From positions 64,439,458 through 64,503,457 of the forward strand of contig NC_133777.1 in assembly GCF_003597395.2 (NCBI RefSeq): a stretch of 64,000 nucleotides of DNA, given 5' to 3'. This document shows positions 38,961 to 47,439 of this stretch, piece by piece. How positions within the stretch are numbered: the first letter of the stretch is position 1; each line of letters starts with the position of its first letter. The DNA comes from Chelonoidis abingdonii (taxonomy: Eukaryota > Chordata > Testudines > Testudinidae). Both the position numbers and the translations under genes were made by a program. The notes beneath the pieces were generated by a model. That model was not told the origin of the DNA. It was given only the letters and a program-made list of their open reading frames with translations, and did not search any database.

Positions 38961-39212
38961 CAAAAAACTTCGGACCAGACTTCAAGAGAAACTGCTGAGC
39001 TTCAGTTCATTTGCAAATTTGTGACACTATCAGCTCTGGACTCAACAAAGACTGTGAATGGCTTGCCAATTACAGAACCAGTTTCTCCCCTTGGTTTTCA
39101 CACCTCTACTGCTAGAAAGGCTCCCCCTCCCTGACTGAACTAACCTCGTTATCTCTAGCTTGTGTGCTAGCATTAATATACCTGCCCTCGGATTTCCACT
39201 ACATAACTCCCG

Positions 39213-39238
39213 CTGAACGAAAGTGTATTCCCACGAAA
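39213..39238 (+). ncRNA. Degenerate hammerhead-like core, PLE right end
   Basis: Equivalent site in the 3' end: CTGAACGA, then aagtgtattcccac, then GAAA. Box 1 has an insertion and stem II is shortened compared with the left-arm and 42,150 copies, so this copy is likely dead. Confidence 0.45.
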
Positions 39239-39330
39239 GCTCATGCTCCAAAACGTCTGTTAGTCTATAAGGTGCCACAGGATTCTCTGCTGCTTTTACA
39301 GATCCAGACTAACACGGCTACCCCTCTGAT

Positions 39331-39342
39331 ATTGTTCAGTTT
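39331..39342 (+). repeat. Right target-site duplication of the PLE
   Basis: attgttcagttt, identical to 35,719-35,730. Confidence 0.9.
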
Positions 39343-41282
39343 GACATTTTGTAAATCAAAAGTTGTGTGGGTTTTTTTTTTGTTTGAAATGACTTTTCAC
39401 TTTGACATTTAAATAATTTTATAGTTAAAAATAAATAAAGGTCATAACAGGAATGAAATGTTTTGATTGACCTGAACCAATTATTTTCTTTCAAAAATGT
39501 TTGTGGAATTCAGGACAAGAAAATATTTTTGAAATCTTGAAAATTTTCACAGGATAGGAAAACATTTCCTGCCCAGAACTAGTGCTCAGCAGTAATCAGC
39601 ATGCATGGTGAGTACTGGGCCCTTCATGTACACACATTCAATAGTGTTTGTGTCAATGTGAAATAGAGATGGCTTGGGAACCGCTGACAGCCATCTAAGC
39701 ATATCAGTGTTCTGTCAGGGGGGTGGTTAAACTTCCACAAAACTCAGTGGAGCCAACAATTTCCCCCCCTCCCCCTGCATCCTTTCCAAAAGCATCACTT
39801 ATGAAAGTGTTTTCTGAAAATTCTGTCGTGGCACTAGAAGACATTTGATTTCTGTGATAACATTGCTGGAAATACATCTTTCAAAAAGCCATGATGAACA
39901 TAGTCAGGCGATCTACTGCAAGCATCAGCAAGCTCAGATAGTTTGCTGTATTCATTTCTCTGACTGAGATGGTGGAAAATATCCACCTTATTATTCCAGC
40001 TTTCAATTATGCTTTCTAGTATATTGGCTTTGTGTAGTTGCACTGGTTATAACTGAATAGAATACATCTAACGTATGCTTATCAGTTTGTAATAGGCGAA
40101 AGATTAGCCTGAAAATACAACAAAAGACCTAAGGCTACTCATAATTCTCTTTAGCTCAAGTTGTAACAACCTGTGTATCTGGAGCAAAGTCCTGGATTCT
40201 TTATGCTGTAAATGAGGCAAATCCTGCACTCCGTGGTCATATACAACTCCTATTAAAGCTGGGAATTTTGAGTAAAGGGGACAGGATTTGGCCCACTGTA
40301 TGCAATTAGCTGGTGACTTCAGTGACTGTGTATGCATTTTATGTGCAGAGATGTATTAAATAGAATTAAGTGTGTGTTTGTGTGGGGAGAGGGGAATTCA
40401 AAGGGGTTATGTGGCTAAAGGGAATAGCAGGAAACTATAGCGAAACTCCATTCCAAAACCTCTTTAAAAGGAAAAATGTATCAGGTTCTACAGTCTGCTA
40501 ATGATCCATGCAGTACAGGTTCTGATGACAGGAGCTTCATGCACAGTAATTATAGGTGGGGCTTGTAGTGCCACGTGTTACTAAACTTGCCCAACACTTT
40601 CCGCTGTTTTCAATTCCTTATAAATGAAAATTTCCACACTGTGTATCTGCCTCAGGCTGAAGAGGAGGAAATATCCCCATCCAAACCATTATTCAAAATG
40701 AGACTTGTTCTTGGCACCCTCATACTTTGAAGCAAGGGCTTGAAAGGTGGCAGAGGGGTGACCTTTATGTCAAAGATGTGCCTTTTGCCATCCACATGAC
40801 AATCTGTCCAAATCTGGCCAAGTTATAAGCCACTGAGAAATAGAAATTTTGCAAATGTTCAGTAGAAACTCCTGTAGCAGCTAAAATCTCTGAAGAGTCC
40901 ATCTTTCTTGAGCATGCTTGATCCTCTCGCAGCTCTGAGTGCTAGCCCTTCTGTGCACATGCTACCCCACAGAGTCACTGAGCATTCCCCAGCCCAGAGA
41001 TAGCTACAAAGCTTTCTCCGTATTGGCTCTTCACAGATACTCTGGGCTGGGGTGAGCCAAGAACTGGTTTTGAGATCAAGGAGCCTTTCTCTCCTGTGGT
41101 CTCAATGACCCCCCTCTGCTGGCACCCAGGTCTGATTCAGATGCAAAGGGGAAAGGAATGGTTGGAGACAACTGGGAAGAAAGGGTCAAAATTGAGTGCC
41201 CACTATATCACACAAGCCTTGACTAGATCCCAAGATTCCTGAGCCTTATCATTCATCTACTGTCAGTAAATGTGAAAACCAC
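39343..41282. other. Right half of the host repeat, then no gene seen
   Basis: 39,343-39,580 continues the AT-rich repeat that hosts the PLE. The rest shows no coding or repeat signature I can name. Confidence 0.45.
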
Positions 41283-41291
41283 TGATAAAGT

Positions 41292-42271
41292 TTGGCAGAC
41301 ATGTACCCAGAAGCCTCCTACTGCAAGACAAACCCAAGAAAGAAACCAACAGGACTCCACTGGCCATCACATACAGTCCCCAGCTAAAACCCCTCCAACG
41401 CATCATCAGGGATCTACAACCCATCCTGGACAATGATCCCACACTTTCACAGGTCTTGGGTGGCAGGCCAGTCCTCGCCCACAGACAACCTGCCAACCTG
41501 AAACATATTCTCGCAGTAACTGCCACACGCACGCGTCATAGTAACTCTAGCTCAGGAACCATCATTGCAACAAACCTATTGAGGCCAACTCGCCATATAT
41601 CTACACCACGACACATCAAAAGACCTATAACCAGATCAGCCACAACATTCATCCGGTTTCATTTACCATGCAGTGTCACGCAAGTAATATATGCATCAAT
41701 TCCCTCTGTTCTACGTCATCGCCAAATGGACAGTCGCTACGGAAAAGGTATAAACGGACACAAATCAGATATTTAGGAATGGCAATAAAAAAAAACCTGT
41801 AGCGAGGAACATTTATCTCCCGGCCACCACTATGCCAGACTTAAAGGTGGGCCATCCGCGCAAAAAAAACTTCAGGATCAGACTTCAAAGAAACTGCTGA
41901 GCTCAGTTCATCTGCCAAATTTGACACCCTGACACAACGCCGGCCATCAGCTGAGGTGAGAGAACAAAGACTGAGTGAATGGTTGCCAATATCAGAAGCA
42001 GTTTCTCCCGCTCTTGGTTTTCACACCCTCAGAACATGCTTAGAAACAGGGCCTTCATCCCCTGATTGAACTAACCTCATTATCTCTAGGCTTGTGCTAT
42101 CATATATACCCCTCACGCTTGCCCCTGGAGAATTTCCACTACATGCAATCTGACGAGTGGGTATTCACCCACGAAAGCTCATGCTCCAAAACGTCTGTTA
42201 GTCTATAAGGTGCCACAGGATTCTTTGCTGCTTTTACAGATCCAGACTAACACGGCTACCCCTCTGATACT
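41292..42271 (+). mobile_element. Penelope-like element, 5'-truncated second copy
   Basis: Homologous to 38,397-39,330 of the first copy from tacccagaagcctcctac onward, ending in the same terminal string ggctacccctctgat. It is bounded by tgataaagt at 41,283-41,291 and 42,272-42,280, a 9-bp target duplication. A short non-homologous stretch (ttggcagac) sits between the left duplication and the start of homology. It covers only the C-terminal connector and GIY-YIG region, with many frame breaks, and lacks the inverted arm. Confidence 0.85.
42150..42176 (+). ncRNA. Hammerhead-ribozyme-like core, second PLE copy
   Basis: CTGACGA (42,150-42,156), GTGGGT-ATTC-ACCCAC stem II (42,157-42,172), GAAA (42,173-42,176), then GCTCATGCTCC. 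Stem II is perfect and the core boxes match the hammerhead consensus without the extra A seen in the left arm of copy 1. Stem I remains poorly paired. Confidence 0.55.
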
Positions 42272-42284
42272 TGATAAAGTGTGG

Positions 42285-42745
42285 GTCTCATACTCCTATA
42301 GTGCAGGTCCAGGCAGAGGATGAAGATTACAGCTGTCAATAGCTCCATTAGTTCAAGTGGCAGATGTACGTGTGATGTATCTAAAGCTTCCCGCCTTGCT
42401 GATGAACCATTGAGGTGTCAATATGATGTCACATATGGAATTTTTGTTTTGTTTTCCAGAGGTCTTTTTTAAAAAGACCTTGGAAATTATACACATGAAA
42501 CTTTGTTAAAAGAACATTATTAAGGTTGCAAAGTCAAGCACCTAAAAGTTAGGCAATGCCAGTGTGACAAATGGAAATCTCTCCTTGTTCTTTCTGACTA
42601 TTGTGCACACCTTATGGGTTTGGGTCCTTGCTATGGGGTAATGTCCAAAGGAGGTGTTAGAGGAGCCAAGCAAGAAAGGCAAAACAATGAGCTAGATAAG
42701 GAGCATCCCAGCAAAAGATCAAACACAATGGTCCGGTTGTAAAGA
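42285..42745. other. No gene seen
   Basis: Unclassified spacer between the second PLE copy and the TXNDC5-like fragment. I looked for more TXNDC5-like sequence upstream and found none. Confidence 0.45.
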
Positions 42746-42751
42746 AGCTAC

Positions 42752-42960
42752 CTGCCTGGCACCATTCTACGCTCCATGGTGCGGTCTCCGTAAGAACTTG
42801 GCTCCAATTTGGGAGAACCTCTCCAAAGAACAATTTCCAGGTTTGACAGATGTCAAAATAGCAAAAGTAGATTGCCCCATTGAAAGTAATGTCTGCAACA
42901 GATTTTATGTGAATGGTTATCCAATGCTGTTGCTTTTCTGAGCAGGGAAGAAAGGTGGAC
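42752..42960 (+). pseudogene. TXNDC5: TXNDC5 (ERp46) third thioredoxin domain, pseudogene fragment
   Basis: TXNDC5 is an ER-lumen protein disulphide isomerase with three thioredoxin domains that oxidises disulphides in client proteins. The frame starting at 42,759 reads [19 protein letters not shown], then [17 protein letters not shown], then a cysteine-containing stretch and GYPMLLLF, a stop (tga, 42,939-42,941) and AGKK. The spacing and residues match the last thioredoxin domain of TXNDC5. The active site, normally CGHC, reads CGLR here, so the second cysteine and the histidine are lost. The in-frame stop falls where the family has an arginine. No splice-like interruption is seen across about 180 bp, which fits a processed copy, but the fragment is too short to prove it. 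The C-terminal KDEL-type signal is not recognisable downstream. Family assignment is from memory of the domain pattern. Confidence 0.8.
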
Positions 42961-42964
42961 TTGC

Positions 42965-43640
42965 GCCCACCCACTCCCTGGAGCCCAATAGGTCCACTAA
43001 GTCAGACAGCTGTTTTGAAATGGCTGTAAAGAGAGAGAGATCATGAGACTCAGGTCAGGTAAAGGATTAGCCTTGTAGAAAGAGGAAGTGGGTGGATGGG
43101 CTGTCAGCAGATTAAGACTGAGACACAGAGAAGAGGGTCTTCTATGATGCAAACTAACCCTCAGACTCAGAAAGGGTTTCTGGAATAAATTGAATCTATG
43201 TGAGCTAAGGTTAGAGGGGTTAAGTTAGGTAAGACAAGATGCCTATAGGACTGTATGTTGTTTTTAATCCACCTTCCTAAATGCTATGTTTCTTCTGGGA
43301 AAGAACTACATTGCTTTGAAGTGACACAGAAACAGCTTCTTCAAACATATTCTGTTACAGCCCTGCAGCGGTGCCAAATACAGGTGGGCTCATTGCCTGT
43401 TGGTTTAAGTAACTTAAACCCAGCCTTTCGCAGGTTATCACTAATTGTGTGTGTTCTTCATTTTCTGGGTGCCAAACTTGATACCCTTGGGTCTGACTTG
43501 CATAAGTGCTGAGCACTGACATCTGCAACTGAAGTCAATGGGACAATGCTTTGAATATATGAAGTGCTATAGAATGCTAAGTACTCTGAAAAATCAGAGT
43601 ACTAGTTGTATCATAGTGAGCACCCAAAGTTAGTGGAAAC
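42965..43640. other. No gene seen; possible old repeats
   Basis: Around 43,490-43,560 a string (tctgacttgcataagtgctg ... actgaagtcaatggga) resembles foldback repeats elsewhere in the window. No coding sequence. Confidence 0.4.
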
Positions 43641-43649
43641 TTTGACCTT

Positions 43650-43765
43650 AACTTTTCTGTGCCTGTGTTCCCCATCTGTAAAATGGAGATAATACCAACC
43701 CCTCACCTCAAAGGGTTACTATGAAGATAAATGAAGTTATGTTTGTAAAGCATATGCATACTGTA
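43650..43765 (+). repeat. MIR-type SINE core and tail
   Basis: Contains gttccccatctgtaaaatgg, then agataataccaacccctcac, then aagggttactatgaagataa and gtttgtaaagcat, the conserved order of the MIR core and tail. The tRNA-like head is missing or unrecognisable. Confidence 0.7.
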
Positions 43766-43769
43766 GTGA

Positions 43770-44265
43770 TGAGAGCCCTAGAAAACCCCACGTGGAAATG
43801 AATAATTCTGTCTTCATGGTATGTGGGAATGCCAGAGTGGTAGGGGCAGAGCCTTCTGAGACTTGTACTCTTGGGATCATCTTTACCATATTAGCCAATA
43901 AATCACACCTCACTGATCTTCTCTGGACTGCGGATTGCTTTGTTAACCCTGAATACCCCATTCAACTCCAAAACCCAACACTTCTCACTGTAAAAAACTA
44001 TTAACCTAATTCTTAGAGAAAATAACTCATACCTGAGAACACCAACAACTAATACAATTGACATAGAACTAAAAACCAAATATCTTTCCTCTCTTATTAT
44101 GGTCCATTCACACAGTGGGAACTCCTAAAAGCACTGCAGGAAAACCGAGCCATCATCTTTGACTCAAGCATGTTCTGCTTGGCTAGTGAAAGAGCAAAGA
44201 GCTTCCAGAAGCCCTACAAACAGAGATGATCTACACCTTCTTTGAGGAGGGAAACCTCCCAGCCA
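43770..44265. other. No gene seen; probably more decayed LINE
   Basis: No motif is certain. Because an L2-like LINE follows on the plus strand, part of this may be its upstream portion. Confidence 0.35.
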
Positions 44266-44504
44266 CTCCAAACATGCTGCATGCTGGCCAGTACTTCAGA
44301 AACCATCACTCAGTGCAACCAACTTTCCTTTTCTAAATAAGGAAATTGAGACGTTTCCATCTCAACCGGATGCTGCCAAGATACTGGACCCTTCCCAATC
44401 AGGTTACAGAACAGGACATGGAACAGAGATGGTGCTGGTGGGATTGACTGATGGTCTCCTCTTGACCCTAAAAAAGTACCATATAATCATAATTATGTTG
44501 CTGC

Positions 44505-45477
44505 ATGTCAGGGGGTATACCAGGCCCTTTGAAGCCCCCGACTGGAAGCCTCGTGGTTCTACCACACCCTGCCCCAGGAAAAGGAACAGCGAAGGCCCAT
44601 CCAGAAAAGAGTCCTCCAGGCCCATCCAGAAAAGAGTCCTCCAGGCCCATCTAGAAAGGCTTCAGGGAAGCAGCCAATCAGAGTCTAGCAGGCTCAATTA
44701 AAAGAAATTACAAGGCTTGAGCAGGTCAGTTGCAGGCTGGAACCAGAAGCGTGATGGAAGAATGGAAGGCTGTGAAACTCCACATGTATAGAGGCTTAGA
44801 AGAGACCATGCTCGAGCAGGGATAGGACTGTGAGGCTCTCCAGGTGCAGTGGGAGAGAGAACCCTGACTAAAAGGGGGCAGCGACTGTTGCAAGCTCTGT
44901 AGTTAAGGAGGCCTGAGAAAAGACCCTGAGAAATCAGGACAGAGGCTTAGAAACTCCTCAAGGAAAGGAGGCCTGGGAGAGACCTGCTCAAACAGGGAAC
45001 AGACAGAGACCCCAAGAAGGTTATGAAACAGAGTGGGAAGCAGCTGAGGGAAATGCAGCTGCAGTAATTATTAAAGAGAAGCAGTATTCGGCTGTTGTTT
45101 ATACAGTCACTAGGTTGGGACCTGGAGAAGGGATGGACCCAGGTCCCTGCACTGGCTACTGGGGGAAGTGGCCTAAGCCCCAAGAAGGGGATAAGACTCA
45201 GTACTAAAAACCCAAGATAGGGGCTAGAATTTAAAAGGCCCAGAGATGAGGTTGAAGACCCTAAAGAGGGTCAACCATTTGGTGGACTTTGTTTCCCCGG
45301 AAGGGGTTCCTTTGTGCATTTTGACTGTAAGAGACTTGGCCAGAGGGCTGAGCCACTGAAGACCCATCTGACAAGACCAAAAGCCAACAGGTGGCACCAA
45401 GAGCAGAAAAAGGAAAGAGTGCAAGATCACACCTAGCCGGCACGAGGCACTCATGAGAAGTGAGAGCACTCTGTCAC
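44505..45477 (+). mobile_element. Solo LTR-like element inside the L2-like LINE
   Basis: Flanked by gctgc at 44,500-44,504 and 45,478-45,482. Begins (a)TGTCAGGGGG and ends CTCTGTCAC. Removing it brings together two adjacent blocks of one reverse transcriptase, which supports an insertion. A poly(A)-like attaaa lies near 45,070. A 25-bp tandem repeat sits near the left end. Length is 973 bp. The open frames at 44,429-44,701 and 45,224-45,541 fall inside it and have no family resemblance. Confidence 0.7.
44593..44660 (+). repeat. 25-bp tandem repeat, about 2.7 copies
   Basis: Copies begin at 44,593, 44,618 and 44,643 with aggcccatccagaaaagag, the third one diverging after about 17 bases. It lies inside the LTR-like element. 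Confidence 0.9.
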
Positions 45478-45549
45478 GCTGCCTCTTTGAAGAATTTGGC
45501 ACAGTCAGCCATGGATTCCTGTTGTCCCACCTCAGGCACATGACAGGAA

Positions 45550-46490
45550 AATATATTTGTCAATCCAGTGGTTTTCTCTCTAATCTAAATTTGTATACTA
45601 TACCCAGCGCTATGGTTTCCAAGCATCTAGTTTCAAATTTTATGTTTTGGAAATTTCTACTCAATTTTTGCTTGGCTGCAGCTTTTCAGTGTGATATATA
45701 GAGAAAAAGATTACAATACTTTTTATGAAGCTTAGTCTCCCTTTGTAAGATGATCTGAGTTCCAGTATAGTGCATCCTTCTCCTAGGTTCTTCCGACTCA
45801 TAAATGTGAGTGGAATGAGTTAAGAAGAGATGTGGGAGTATCTTTGTCTTTTGTTCTACAGCCTGGATTATAGCTCATCAACTTTGGGTCTCTTGCTCTG
45901 AAGTAAGAAAACACTGTAATAAATGATCTTCTGATATCTTTACCTGCATATACATGAATTCTGAGCAGAAATGTGAATCAAATATTTGCTTAACAATGTA
46001 ACCATAACTTTTTAAGAACAAGTTTGATCTCTATGGCACGCGGAACAAATTTTACCCCGTGTGTATGAATTTTTTTGAAAGATGGAAGTGCTACTGTATG
46101 TGATTCCCTGTTACATAAATCAGTGTGACTTCTCCAAGAATTTAGGAGATGTGACTATCAGAGTGAAATGTGTTTGACATGAATTTCCAAATCCCAAGTT
46201 TTTCTGTGTCACTCAGTGCATTTTGTATAATTCATATTAGAGATGTATTTCAATTGTGTGATCAATATTTGCTGAACTGAGGCTTATAGCAGCCAATTAA
46301 CAGCTGTCAGATAGGATTATCACTAGCTGTTATCCTCACATAGCATCAGTTCAAATGCTAATTTCATTCAATTAACTGTTCATAAGTCCACCTCACTGCC
46401 AGGTACACTGGGTTCAAGATGGATGACGAAGTGAAACCAAAATGAAAAATAAAATACTGTAATCTTTCTAAAATGCATATTAATAGACTC
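45550..46490. other. No gene seen; AT-rich
   Basis: No coding or repeat signature recognised. Confidence 0.5.
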
Positions 46491-46496
46491 TGTGGG

Positions 46497-46612
46497 CCTG
46501 GCTCTGAGCTTGTTCACACTGGTATACATCCAGAGTAACTCCACTGAAGTCACCTGTACTCTGCTGAAGTCAGTGGAGTTACACCCATTGTAAAACCTCA
46601 TGAGAGGAGAAT
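46497..46612. mobile_element. Foldback MITE
   Basis: Contains gagtaactccactgaagtca and its inverted partner ctgaagtcagtggagttaca, with outer ends gggcctggctctgag and gagaggagaatcaactc. Same family type as 33,009-33,139. Confidence 0.55.
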
Positions 46613-46614
46613 CA

Positions 46615-47400
46615 ACTCCACCATGTGCAATTTTGATGTAAGCACATTTTCCTTACATTTCATGATGGTGAACGCAAATATAACATGGTAACAAATGCAA
46701 ACATTACAGACACTAAGTGGAGCCTCTCCATTCAGTAAGAACAGCAAATGTGTCCTACAACAGAGGCAGTGGGACTTTACTTAGAATGGGAGGGCAGAGT
46801 GGAGGTGTTCTGCATGCAGAGTGTGGGGGACTCAGGGGAGGGGGGGGAGGTCAGGGGATAGGAAGGGCATTAGGGTGATGCTCTACAAGGGGAGCGAGGG
46901 GGAGTTACTGAGACTCAGTAGAGGGTATAGGGTTTCCTACCTGCTTGCTGGCCTGATCCTAGGTGTCATGGCAGCTACTACACCCCTTCAGTTCCCGCTT
47001 TCACCTCTGCTCCTCACCCCCACCCCATATGCGCACAGTTTACAGGGAAAGATAAGAGGAGGTGGAAATATAGATCAGCCCTCACAATATTTCCATTGCG
47101 GGACACTAGCCCCCACTGTCCCCCAGTACTGTCTCACCTGTCCTAGAAGATGGAAAATATAGTAGGACAAGATGGATTCTTGGCTGGTACCTTACAGTTT
47201 AAACTGTGTACATTTGCACAATCATGATTTAACATTTCATCTCCCAAAGTTAATCTAATCTCTCCCTTCCCTGGCAGAGTGAGACAACACTCTCCAACTT
47301 CTTGAGAGGGAACTTCTGAAAGCACCAGGGACCTGTGTGTTGCAAGTCAGACAACACTCTACAGCTACCTGATGGAGCTTCTGCAAGCTTTTTCATATTT
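46615..47400. other. No gene seen; G-rich tract
   Basis: 46,795-46,900 is strongly purine/G-rich. No repeat or coding signature recognised. Confidence 0.45.
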
Positions 47401-47406
47401 TTTCAA

Positions 47407-47432
47407 GTGTGTGTGTGTGTGTGTACACACAC
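47407..47432. repeat. (GT)n(AC)n self-complementary microsatellite
   Basis: gtgtgtgtgtgtgtgt followed at once by acacacac, so the tract can fold back on itself. Confidence 0.9.
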
Positions 47433-47439
47433 ATGCATG

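Larger units (their letters stand above)
35731..39330 (+). mobile_element. Penelope-like element with inverted 5' arm
   Basis: A 3,600-bp insertion bounded by a perfect 12-bp target duplication. 35,731 to about 36,572 is an inverted copy of the element's own 3' end (it pairs with about 38,450-39,295). From about 36,573 the element reads forward to the terminal string ggctacccctctgat. The forward part encodes a decayed Penelope-type reverse transcriptase and a C-terminal GIY-YIG-like region (separate entry). Penelope-like elements are known for RT plus GIY-YIG endonuclease, for variable target duplications and for partial inverted or tandem terminal copies, all of which fit. The reading frame is broken in many places, so it is not autonomous. 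A second, 3'-only copy lies at 41,292-42,271. Confidence 0.88.
44280..45545 (+). mobile_element. L2-like LINE reverse transcriptase remnant, split by an LTR
   Basis: Before the split, a frame reads SGYRTGHGTEMVLVGLTDG (about 44,398-44,454), the fingers motif of L2-clade LINE reverse transcriptases, with a weaker match just upstream ending in ATNFPFLNK. After the LTR, a frame reads EFGTVSHGFLLSHLRHMTG (45,489-45,545), the end of the palm A block (usually ...AFDTVDH...). Together the two halves span the catalytic A block, but the block is degraded and the first catalytic aspartate is not preserved. The LINE is truncated on both sides. Confidence 0.7.
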
